A stretch of DNA of 5,709 nt from Deltaproteobacteria bacterium (GCA_019309665.1 JAFDFV010000165.1:1-5709), one strand, 5' to 3'; positions 1 through 5,011 are shown, numbered from the stretch's first letter. A program made the numbers and translations. The notes: generated from the letters alone by a model not told the origin.

Positions 1-71
1 ATGAAAGACAAATTGTCAAGAGCAAAGTGAAGCGCTTTGACAAGAGGAAATGGCAAGGATTAAGGGCGAGT
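1..71. other. Left edge: start of a further cassette or end of the array
   Basis: No coding region is supported here. The stretch lies beyond the proposed R' core of the last attC, so in cassette direction it would be the 5' end of a seventh cassette or the flank of the array. It contains a short dyad, TTGTCAA at 13-19 and TTGACAA at 37-43, and within it CAAAG/CTTTG (23-27, 35-39). These could form a small hairpin, but no T-run follows, so I do not call a terminator. Confidence 0.25.
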
Positions 72-231
72 AATTAACCTGGAAGCCTCAGGGACGGATC
101 AGAGGCTTTCCAACAATAAATTCAGGGGCGGGCAGGGTGAGAAGATCTTTGCAGAAGTTACGTTAACACAAAACTATGCAAAAGCCTCGGCGGCATTACC
201 CTGACCGTCCAACTGAAATGACTGGTTCGGT
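72..231 (-). other. attC: attC recombination site of cassette 6 (long, about 160 bp)
   Basis: This site directly follows the stop codon of the DUF4190-like gene. In cassette direction (- strand) it opens with an R''-like box ACCGAAC (225-231) and ends with an R'-like box GTTAATT (72-78), each one mismatch from the RYYYAAC/GTTRRRY consensus. Between them two stems nest: GGACGG (92-97) with CCGTCC (205-210), flanked by a TCAG/CTGA pairing with one bulged A, and then GAGGCTTT (102-109) with AAAGCCTC (181-188). The distances from each R box to the first stem are nearly equal (13 and 14 nt), as expected for a folded attC. The length is at or above the upper end usually reported for attC sites. The folding is visible; the exact core boxes are less certain. 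Confidence 0.55.
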
Positions 232-537
232 TTAACCTGTTATTATAACAAGAAAATCTTTTATATTCCAACCAAAATATGCCGCGAGTAACAAAAAAAT
301 GATATAAGTCGACAATGCAATGCCAAGATACCCAAGAATCATGCCGCCAATAATAATTCGCCTATCTACCTCTGAATAGAGGATTCTATTCTTATTTAAT
401 AATGCTTGATGGCCCCAAATAACAGTGGGAATCCCAGTAATAATGCCGAGTAGCAAAAAACTCAATGCACCAAAGAGGACAATTTTTTTGACATTACCTG
501 AAACTTTATTTTCAGAATCTGTTAAATTGCCATTCAT
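232..537 (-). CDS. DUF4190-like small membrane protein (cassette 6)
   Basis: A 101-aa protein with a short polar N-terminus (residues 1-17) and two strongly hydrophobic segments, about 18-40 and 61-88. The end of the first segment reads TGIPTVIWGHQAL, and the second begins IIIGGMILGYLGIALS. This pair, a G-x-P...GHxAL motif and a GxxLGYxG motif on two membrane spans, is characteristic of the DUF4190 family, whose function is not established. It probably sits in the inner membrane with the loop of about 20 residues (basic and acidic, RILYSEVDRR) between the spans. It is the sixth cassette ORF counted from intI and is followed immediately by an attC. The start is the only ATG that gives the full N-terminus, but no strong Shine-Dalgarno is seen: only a weak AGG lies about 18 nt upstream. 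The sequence is AT-rich compared with cassettes 3 to 5. Confidence 0.75.
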   Translation of the reverse strand: MNGNLTDSENKVSGNVKKIVLFGALSFLLLGIITGIPTVIWGHQALLNKNRILYSEVDRRIIIGGMILGYLGIALSTYIIFLLLAAYFGWNIKDFLVIITG

Positions 538-556
538 AATTATTGATGATGATACC

Positions 557-697
557 TGTTAACAGATACCGAAAAGCTATAATGCAATGGACAACCTTGC
601 CTCCGTGCCATGCGACACAAGAGTCAACGGCAACACAATGCCCCCTTCCTTCATAGCAAGTTATTTACTTGGTTATGGACGTCCCGAACTGTTAGCC
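557..697 (-). other. attC: Degenerate attC recombination site of cassette 5
   Basis: In cassette direction it starts with GGCTAAC (R'', 691-697), 30 bp after the stop of the zinc-ribbon membrane protein gene, and ends at GTTAACA (R', 557-563; two mismatches to GTTRRRY). The R ends pair well: GTTAACAG (558-565) against CTGTTAGC (689-696), with one T-G mismatch. A second short stem is AACCTTGC (593-600) with GCAAGTT (656-662), leaving one C bulged. The 141-bp span is within the range of long attC sites. The L boxes are poor, so this may be a decayed site; the next cassette's gene does start 20 bp beyond R', as expected. Confidence 0.42.
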
Positions 698-701
698 CAA
701 T

Positions 702-721
702 GGTCAACCGTAGACTTGACC
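702..721. repeat. Small hairpin GGTCAA/TTGACC after the cassette 5 stop codon
   Basis: Perfect 6-bp arms (702-707 and 716-721) enclose an 8-nt loop. It lies between the stop codon of the cassette 5 gene and the R'' box of its attC. There is no T-run on the cassette strand, so it is not a typical intrinsic terminator. It adjoins the GGGACGT-containing repeats and may belong to the same small palindromic element (inference). Confidence 0.4.
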
Positions 722-726
722 CCATT

Positions 727-1395
727 TCAAGGAACGTCCCGCAAGCAGGAAAGGAACGTCCCGCAAGCATTGTCTTGATAACATTTGATTGCTAGCCGCA
801 GCAATTCATCCTCAGAGCTATCACTCAATATGTGTTCTATTTTACGGCGCGCTTTAACTGCGTGAATAAATATTTTCCAGCGATTTAGGGCTAAGTAACC
901 CATACCTAAACTTATACCACCTGGAACAATTACCCAGCCCAGCCAAAACCAATCGTCAGCTTTCTCTGCCGTATTTATGACATAAAGTACTAGTAGGATT
1001 GCAACTCCCAGCGCCACAGGAGCTAAGAAACTAGCACCTAAGGATACTGCAAAATCAATCCACTCTTCTTTTCTGAACTTAGATATAAGCCCATCTGCGT
1101 ATCCTTTCGAGAAGTGCTTGGCCATTGCTTTTATATCGAAGTGGTTGCACACAGGGCACATTACTTGTTCATTAACATCGAGCTTTTTTCGCAGCTTTTG
1201 AGATTCCAACTTTATAAGCGCGTTCTCCTTTGCTTTCCTAATAGCATCGGGGTCGCCTTGAAGGGTACTGTCTGCTTCACCTTCAGCACTGACAATAAGT
1301 TTCGCGGTCCAGTTGTATCCACAATTTGCACATGTACGATCGAGAGAGACTGTTCCAGATTCCGTGATGCGATATGTATATACCTTAATCCCCAT
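727..1395 (-). CDS. Zinc-ribbon membrane protein of unknown function (cassette 5)
   Basis: A 222-aa protein. Two CxxC knuckles, Cys22/Cys25 (TCANCGYNW) and Cys80/Cys83 (VMCPVCNH), are separated by a charged helical stretch (about 50-75) and can form one split zinc ribbon. Two membrane spans follow at about 114-141 and 150-169, then a basic segment (KARRKIEHIL) and an acidic helix. The likely topology has the N-terminal zinc ribbon and the C-terminal tail on the cytoplasmic side. The start is well supported: GGAGG lies 10 nt upstream of the ATG, and the previous attC ends 19 bp before it. The final residues, from about 209, are encoded by a 22-bp tandem repeat and look foreign to the fold. I do not recognise a named family; a membrane sensor or effector role is only a guess. 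Confidence 0.75.
   Translation of the reverse strand: MGIKVYTYRITESGTVSLDRTCANCGYNWTAKLIVSAEGEADSTLQGDPDAIRKAKENALIKLESQKLRKKLDVNEQVMCPVCNHFDIKAMAKHFSKGYADGLISKFRKEEWIDFAVSLGASFLAPVALGVAILLVLYVINTAEKADDWFWLGWVIVPGGISLGMGYLALNRWKIFIHAVKARRKIEHILSDSSEDELLRLAIKCYQDNACGTFLSCLRDVP
729..769. repeat. Tandem direct repeat, 22-bp period, in the 3' end of the cassette 5 gene
   Basis: The 19-bp word AAGGAACGTCCCGCAAGCA occurs at 729-747 and again, identical, at 751-769, separated by GGA (22-bp period). A related GGACGTCCCG occurs at 677-686. The repeat encodes about the last 14 residues of the cassette 5 protein, in two different frames because 22 is not a multiple of three. It looks like a local duplication, or the edge of a small palindromic element, that recoded the C-terminus. 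Confidence 0.8.
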
Positions 1396-1413
1396 CTTTT
1401 TTTTACCTCCAGC

Positions 1414-1483
1414 GTTTAACGCCTATCTCAGTCGGGGAAGGGCGCGAAGCGCGCCTGACGTCGGCTGGAGCGCTGTGTTAGGC
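1414..1483 (-). other. attC: attC recombination site of cassette 4 (70 bp, canonical)
   Basis: In cassette direction: R'' GCCTAAC (1477-1483), a GC-rich imperfect palindrome, and R' GTTAAAC (1414-1420), which matches GTTRRRY. The centre is a strong hairpin, GGCGCG (1441-1446) with CGCGCC (1450-1455) around a 3-nt loop. L-like boxes (GTCGGG at 1431-1436; GTCGGCT at 1460-1466) flank it. The next cassette's ribosome binding site and ATG follow R' directly. Size and structure are typical of the short attC sites seen in mobile integrons, unlike the 121-126 bp sites of cassettes 1 and 2. Confidence 0.9.
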
Positions 1484-1533
1484 GTATGCGCTAGTTTGCT
1501 AATCAACCCCTTAAAGTTATGGTTTCACGAGCC

Positions 1534-2352
1534 CTACAGCCGGAGCTGATTTGCAACGAGTCTCAGCTGATCCATGTAATCTTCAAGTTTGGTAACTCCC
1601 TCAATAGTTAGAACTGCATTCAGCAAGCCTGAGAACCCCGGACGTTTCGTAGCATCAACTAACGCCACCAGTCCGTCAGCGATTTGCTCTCTATAGATTG
1701 GGTTACCATTAGGATCTATACCTGTTTTCAGGGCGACTAGAGCTTGCTCGATGTTTAGACAAATTATCGGAATCTGTTGTTCGGCAGTGCTGGCTCCTGG
1801 ACCCGAGGACATACCTAGGTGGGCGTGTTGCTCAGGTAGCTTAGAGATTTGCGATTTCAAATTTGACAAATCCGCTGCGATATCAGCATGGCTCCCTTTT
1901 ACTTCGTCCTTCTTTATTGTCTCCGGTCTACGCAAAACGTTTAGGATCGCTTTCTGCTCGGTCATTGACAAGTGCGTTCGAATAACATCGGTAAACCGAC
2001 GAATATCTACGTGAGTTTTCAAGGCTGAACGTATCGTGCCAAAAGTGTCAAAGTCGTTAGTCCTCACAGCCTCTGCGGCTATCCTCGCCAGTTTGACCAA
2101 GGCTTCGTCAGTGGCAGATCTCGCAAGTACAAACACTTCTTTTTCCGGCGTGGCTGCTTCTTTATCTTTTAGCTGTCTTTTGTGGAATAAATACAATAGA
2201 AAAGCGCCTGCAATCAGCATACAAGCCGACACGAATGGATGCGGTAACCCAGTTGATTCGCCCACTGACAAAAATAATGCTAAATTGAGACCACCACCCA
2301 TAAACAAAATCAGGCCAAGAGCGCCAATTACGAATGTCACGAATGCAGCCAT
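1534..2352 (-). CDS. Two-span membrane protein with long helical cytoplasmic domain (cassette 4)
   Basis: A 272-aa protein of unknown family. Two hydrophobic spans occupy about residues 4-30 (glycine-rich, LFMGGGLNLALFL) and 40-57, followed by a basic stretch (HKRQLKDK) that suggests the remainder is cytoplasmic. Residues about 75-172 look mostly helical and charged, with heptad-like hydrophobic spacing near 155-172 (IAADLSNLKSQISKL). A glycine/serine linker (179-190) leads to a second helical part rich in leucine and valine. No catalytic motif is visible. The start is set by an AGGAGG six nucleotides before the ATG, and the upstream attC core ends 20 bp before it. The gene ends 51 bp before the R'' box of its own attC. 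A membrane-anchored structural or signalling protein is possible, but nothing in the sequence decides it. Confidence 0.75.
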   Translation of the reverse strand: MAAFVTFVIGALGLILFMGGGLNLALFLSVGESTGLPHPFVSACMLIAGAFLLYLFHKRQLKDKEAATPEKEVFVLARSATDEALVKLARIAAEAVRTNDFDTFGTIRSALKTHVDIRRFTDVIRTHLSMTEQKAILNVLRRPETIKKDEVKGSHADIAADLSNLKSQISKLPEQHAHLGMSSGPGASTAEQQIPIICLNIEQALVALKTGIDPNGNPIYREQIADGLVALVDATKRPGFSGLLNAVLTIEGVTKLEDYMDQLRLVANQLRL

Positions 2353-2371
2353 AAAGCCCCTCCTGAATCCT

Positions 2372-2403
2372 GCCTAACGGTCAGGTGGACTGGCTGGTTA
2401 GGC
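2372..2403 (-). other. attC: Collapsed attC site of cassette 3 (32 bp)
   Basis: Perfect inverse core boxes, R'' GCCTAAC (2397-2403) and R' GTTAGGC (2372-2378), are only 18 bp apart. The interior keeps the L''-type word CACCTGAC (2380-2387) at the same kind of distance from R'' (9 nt) as in attC1 (9 nt) and attC2 (7 nt), but L' and the central stem are absent: CACCTGAC runs almost directly into R'. The site looks like an attC that has lost its interior. The stop codon of the upstream gene (TGA, 2381-2383) lies inside the L'' word. Known attC sites are much longer, so function is doubtful. Confidence 0.65.
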
Positions 2404-2791
2404 CTTTGTGCCGTTCAGGTTCTATCCGGTCACGATTTGAAACGCCAAGGCGACGCCCTTTTTCTAAAAGTTTCAGACATAAAGAGCGTATCTTCTCCAG
2501 TTCATGGAAAAACTCACGCTGTGCCTCCTCCGCTGGCAAACAATCAAAAAGGTCTGGTAACTGTACCCCATGACTCATGATTGCATTGGCCTGTTTGCTT
2601 CTGAGATGTTTTCGTACATAAAGACAATTGTCCGCATGGTAAAAGCGTTGAATAGACTCTGTAGCACTTATGACTCCACTGGCTAATGACTGGGCTATTC
2701 CCAGATTCAAAAGTGCAAAGAGTTCCAACTGCTGTGTTGGTTTCCCACGTGAATCCGAGAGAACGATATGGAATGGATGATTTTGTTTCAT
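2381..2791 (-). CDS. Hypothetical protein, second gene of two-gene cassette 3
   Basis: A 136-aa soluble protein. Its ATG overlaps the stop codon of the preceding gene as ATGA (2788-2791), which implies translational coupling. A short beta-like start (FHIVLSDSRGK) is followed by a largely helical region with LFALLNLGIAQSLASGVISATESI (about 24-47, shown here as its key pattern: leucine-rich helix, then a glycine turn and a serine/threonine-capped helix) and a C-terminal helix HELEKIRSLCLKLLEKGRR. The LNLGI...L..G.IS..E layout is reminiscent of DUF3969-type proteins, but this is from memory and unverified. The last seven residues are encoded by attC sequence. As the downstream partner of a small basic protein it could be an antitoxin or immunity protein (inference only). 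Confidence 0.7.
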   Translation of the reverse strand: MKQNHPFHIVLSDSRGKPTQQLELFALLNLGIAQSLASGVISATESIQRFYHADNCLYVRKHLRSKQANAIMSHGVQLPDLFDCLPAEEAQREFFHELEKIRSLCLKLLEKGRRLGVSNRDRIEPERHKGLTSQST

Positions 2792-3036
2792 GTTTTTGCC
2801 CTCCTGGAAAAGAATTTGACACCGGCAACGCTACCGGATTCGTGTTCAAAGTAATGAGCTTCGCCGAAATTCCCCTGCTTGATTACTTTTTTCCATTTGC
2901 CTACACGTAAATGTCGCAATTCACGAAGCACTGCTCGGTTACGTACCGGGTACTTGAGAGTACCACCACGAACAGGCGTCCAACCTTGCGGTACTGAACC
3001 GGACTCATAGATTTCTGCATAAAGGTTAAGCGGCAT
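2788..3036 (-). CDS. Small basic hypothetical protein, first gene of cassette 3
   Basis: An 82-aa protein, strongly basic in its middle and C-terminus (RNRAVLRELRHLRVGKWKKV; RRAKT). The C-terminal part HYFEHESGSVAGVKFF resembles a short beta-hairpin module. No membrane span, signal peptide or cysteine is present. The ATG is preceded by AAGGGA at 5 nt spacing. It is the leading gene of a two-gene unit overlapping the next by 4 bp, 98 bp inside the cassette; such a long leader is unusual here, and the leader carries possible promoter and palindromic elements. Size, charge and overlap suit a toxin of a toxin-antitoxin or toxin-immunity pair, but no family is recognised and the order could equally be the reverse. 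Confidence 0.65.
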   Translation of the reverse strand: MPLNLYAEIYESGSVPQGWTPVRGGTLKYPVRNRAVLRELRHLRVGKWKKVIKQGNFGEAHYFEHESGSVAGVKFFSRRAKT

Positions 3037-3064
3037 TCGTATCCCTTAGCAAGATTTTTTCGAG

Positions 3065-3105
3065 GTTTCATGAAACAATTATTACCGGACTTGTAATATT
3101 GAACA
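3065..3105 (-). promoter_or_regulatory. Possible own promoter and operator of cassette 3
   Basis: On the - strand, TGTTCA (3100-3105) and ATAATT (3077-3082) are 17 bp apart and could serve as -35 and -10 boxes. A perfect 12-bp palindrome, GTTTCATGAAAC (3065-3076), abuts the -10 on its downstream side, where a repressor would block initiation. The first gene of the cassette starts 28 bp beyond. Most cassette genes lack promoters; toxin-antitoxin cassettes are the known exception. The palindrome is certain, while the promoter is a weak match. Confidence 0.35.
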
Positions 3106-3112
3106 CCACTGA

Positions 3113-3125
3113 TTTCGCAGCGAAA
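3113..3125. repeat. Perfect dyad TTTCGC-A-GCGAAA at the 5' end of cassette 3
   Basis: A 13-bp palindrome with 6-bp arms lies just inside the cassette boundary (R' of attC2 ends at 3129) and upstream of the possible promoter. It could be a second operator or part of the recombination site flank. Nothing more can be said from sequence. Confidence 0.4.
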
Positions 3126-3128
3126 CTA

Positions 3129-3249
3129 GCCTAATGTGTATAACCTGCACCCAAAGCCAACAAAGACCTTGGTAAATACGACTTTTTACATGGGTTACGC
3201 AAAATAAAAACCAGCGCGACTTTGGGTGTCAGGTGAACGATTGTTAGGC
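3129..3249 (-). other. attC: attC recombination site of cassette 2 (121 bp, altered R')
   Basis: In cassette direction: R'' GCCTAAC (3243-3249), spacer, L'' CACCTGAC (3228-3235), a 9-bp perfect stem CTTTGGGTG (3220-3228) with CACCCAAAG (3148-3156), and CAGG pairing next to it with a single extrahelical base, then R' at 3129-3135. Extrahelical bases of this kind are known to select the recombined strand. R' reads ATTAGGC instead of GTTRRRY, so the G at the normal cleavage step is changed. The interior aligns along its whole length with that of attC1. About 157 bp between the gene's stop and R'' (3250-3406) is AT-rich and holds no supported gene. Confidence 0.85.
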
Positions 3250-3406
3250 GATATTATTAAAATATCAATGTGTTATACTAATATTAATCAAAACAAAATC
3301 TTAAATTTGCACCTCCAATTATTCACTTCTAATGACTGGAAGATAATGACAATCAGTTACTACATAACCTTACATGTATGCATCTTACGGCTACTTTATT
3401 GGTCAA

Positions 3407-3589
3407 TTACGCATATACTCTATCATCATCTTCATTGTAATCAGAAGAACCGCACTCAGGACATGGGGGACCATCGTATTCACAGTATTTTGTATCACAA
3501 TCACGACAAGTATACACTGGAAACCAATTCGATGAAATGGCATCTTTTGCCTCACGACCACAATATGGACAAGAATCATAAGTACTCAT
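3407..3589 (-). CDS. 60-aa zinc-ribbon protein (cassette 2)
   Basis: A small soluble protein with seven cysteines: Cys7-x2-Cys10, Cys28-x2-Cys31, Cys36, and Cys43-x2-Cys46, followed by an acidic C-terminus (DYNEDDDRVYA). Three CxxC knuckles suffice for one zinc ribbon plus a half site, or for two interleaved sites with Cys36. The CPYCG and CPECGSSD knuckles are typical of rubredoxin-like/zinc-ribbon folds. Nucleic-acid or protein binding is the usual role of such domains, but the specific function is unknown. The start is clear: AAAGGAGG lies 8 nt before the ATG, and the previous attC core ends 41 bp before it. The gene is the sole ORF of its cassette and is AT-rich like cassette 1. Confidence 0.8.
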   Translation of the reverse strand: MSTYDSCPYCGREAKDAISSNWFPVYTCRDCDTKYCEYDGPPCPECGSSDYNEDDDRVYA

Positions 3590-3629
3590 TTTTAATTCCT
3601 CCTTTCGATATGAAACCTTCTCTATTATC

Positions 3630-3755
3630 GCCTAACGTAGAGCTCACCAGCACCAAAAGCTAATGATGACTTTGCAAAAGCGATGTTTTATACTAAAAAT
3701 AGCAAAGGCTAAAAACGCGCGGGCTTTTGGTGTCAGGTGTAGCGGTTGGTTAGCC
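3630..3755 (-). other. attC: attC recombination site of cassette 1 (126 bp)
   Basis: In cassette direction: R'' GGCTAAC (3749-3755), 9-nt spacer, L'' CACCTGAC (3732-3739), then a 10-bp perfect stem GCTTTTGGTG (3723-3732) with CACCAAAAGC (3651-3660), an outer CACC/GGTG pairing separated by unequal unpaired bases (AG against TCA), and R' GTTAGGC (3630-3636), a perfect consensus match. The gene stop lies 9 bp before R''. The site is homologous to attC2, including the central region, and defines what is probably the resident attC family of this integron. Confidence 0.93.
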
Positions 3756-3764
3756 CACTGCGTG

Positions 3765-4685
3765 TTAATTATATTCTTTTCTTGCGTTTGAACTAAGTTG
3801 ATAACCAATATATCTTGCCCATAATAGCATACTAAACTCTCGTTGTTTTTTTGTTATTTCATTTTGTTGCATACTTTCAATTAAATCAAAAAACGTTAAG
3901 ACTTTAAAATTTGAATAGTTTGGATTTAAAAAGCTACTAAATTGCTCCCCCGTTTTCTTTGCCGAATCATCTTCTGGCGCACAAAATACAGCAGTGTTAA
4001 CAAACGAATATTTACCACTCTGCAATAATGATTCTGCAATTAACTGGTTTCTGAATATTTGATTAAACTTTGATGAAATTAACTGTTCGTAGCTTGTGCT
4101 GAACGCTTTGCTTGAATTATAAATATCTTTATATCTGTCACTACTGTATTCTTTTGGTGAGAATGCTTCTGTGTATTTACACTCAATGCCTATAAGTCCA
4201 AGCTTTCCTTCTTCCAAAACTTCTACGGCAACATCAAAGGCTGAATTATCATTTGTAAATATTTCTTTCGGTGTCGGAGCATACTCAAACAGCACTTTTT
4301 TCACTTCAGATATTTCAGGATAGAATTTAGCGAATACCTTTTGCGCAAACTCTTTATCGAGATAAAATGCTCCAAAAAAATTAAAGCAAAGTGGCTGGCT
4401 TGACAATAAATTCCCTCTCAATCTATCTTCTTGAATTATTCCTGGAGCATCACTTTGTCTTTTCTGGAGGACATCATTAACAACTTCAGCAATTTCCTTT
4501 GATAAAAAATTTCCTTCATAACTATTGTTGGATTTTACTGTATTACAAATATCTTCGCTTTTATTGTTCGGTCTTGGCCCCTGCATTTCGCCCAATACAA
4601 AAGCACGCCACCATCCTTGATGGATTCGAGCAGTTTTAACTCTGTTATTTTCCTTTCCAACAATATCCCCAATTTTATCCTTCAT
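3765..4685 (-). CDS. PD-(D/E)XK nuclease, PGN_0703-like putative restriction endonuclease (cassette 1)
   Basis: A 306-aa protein. The nuclease core is seen at Asp151 (NSAFDVAVEVL) followed 17 residues later by Glu168-Cys-Lys170 in LIGIECKYTE, the D-x(n)-E-x-K signature on adjacent predicted strands. Other segments that fit the PGN_0703-like family are SSQPLCFNFFG (95-105) and QIFRNQLIAESL (209-220). The N-terminal region contains HQGWWRAFVLGE. It probably cleaves DNA in the cytoplasm; target and modification dependence are unknown. No methyltransferase or specificity subunit is present in the window, so it may be a stand-alone or modification-dependent enzyme (inference). It is the first cassette next to attI and the possible Pc promoter, so it should be the best expressed. 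The start has AGGTGG only 4 nt before the ATG. The gene is AT-rich. Confidence 0.82.
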   Translation of the reverse strand: MKDKIGDIVGKENNRVKTARIHQGWWRAFVLGEMQGPRPNNKSEDICNTVKSNNSYEGNFLSKEIAEVVNDVLQKRQSDAPGIIQEDRLRGNLLSSQPLCFNFFGAFYLDKEFAQKVFAKFYPEISEVKKVLFEYAPTPKEIFTNDNSAFDVAVEVLEEGKLGLIGIECKYTEAFSPKEYSSDRYKDIYNSSKAFSTSYEQLISSKFNQIFRNQLIAESLLQSGKYSFVNTAVFCAPEDDSAKKTGEQFSSFLNPNYSNFKVLTFFDLIESMQQNEITKKQREFSMLLWARYIGYQLSSNARKEYN

Positions 4686-4704
4686 ATTGCCACCTGATTA
4701 TAGT

Positions 4705-4760
4705 TGAAGGGTTAACATAGATTAGACGGCCTAATAGCCGTAGTTAATTACGACTAATTG
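4705..4760 (-). other. attI: Probable attI region / junction of first cassette
   Basis: The attI site must lie between intI and the first cassette. A core-like GTTAACC (- strand, 4710-4716; one mismatch to GTTRRRY) lies 24 bp before the ribosome binding segment's gene start and is the best junction candidate. An inverse core-like AATTAAC occurs at 4743-4749, and between them ACGGC/GCCGT (4726-4730, 4736-4740) forms a small hairpin. A second candidate, ATTAGGC (4729-4735), is the same word as the altered R' of attC2. attI sites are not conserved between integrons, so the exact point cannot be fixed here. Confidence 0.35.
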
Positions 4761-4907
4761 CCGCTACAAAATCATAATGTATAAACAATACAATGTATTA
4801 ATATTAACATTGTTTTATATTGAAATGTGAAATACCGTTAAAATACAGACTATTTCTAATATGCGACTGTTTTCTCGTATAGTGCTTTTGGGGTAAATTT
4901 TTTAACC

Positions 4908-4921
4908 TTATGATATCATAA
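4908..4921. repeat. Perfect 14-bp palindrome TTATGATATCATAA in the intI-cassette interval
   Basis: Exact self-complementary sequence centred between 4914 and 4915, about 160 bp upstream of intI and 190 bp upstream of the first cassette gene counted outward. It is a candidate binding site for a dimeric regulator or integration-host-type protein, but A+T richness here makes chance palindromes more likely. Confidence 0.35.
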
Positions 4922-5011
4922 AATGTTGCAATATAAAAAGATATATGATAATAAATTATAACATAATTGATATTTTAGAAATTCCGATTAGGGCATAATG
5001 TGATTAGATTT

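Noticed and set aside
729..769. CRISPR array
   Set aside because: Only two copies with a 3-bp gap; there are no spacers of CRISPR length and no cas genes.
587..795. Two overlapping + strand ORFs near the attC5 region
   Set aside because: They lie across the attC, the hairpin and the tandem repeat, lack ribosome binding sites and have no protein-like pattern.
1751..2377. + strand ORFs opposite the cassette 4 gene
   Set aside because: They are antisense to a well-supported gene with a strong ribosome binding site and show no domain features.
2413..2419. Alternative R'' (GTTCAGG) for a 48-bp attC3
   Set aside because: Two mismatches to the core consensus, whereas the box at 2397-2403 is perfect and keeps the spacing to the shared CACCTGAC word.
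2544..2910. ORFs on both strands overlapping the cassette 3 genes in other frames
   Set aside because: They conflict with the ATGA-coupled pair, whose starts and compositions are better.
3138..3144. GTATAAC as the R' box of attC2
   Set aside because: It would not pair with R'' and lies at the wrong distance from the stem compared with attC1; GCCTAAT at 3129-3135 fits both criteria.
3226..3663. Long + strand ORF (145 aa) spanning cassette 2
   Set aside because: It runs antisense through two attC sites and the zinc-ribbon gene, has no good ribosome binding site, and its composition (many His, Ile, Tyr, Asn) is that of shadow translation.
4867..4882. LexA-like CTGT-N8-ATAG word upstream of intI
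   Set aside because: One mismatch to CTGT-N8-ACAG and about 200 bp from the intI start, whereas functional LexA boxes overlap the intI promoter; in such AT-rich DNA it is likely chance.
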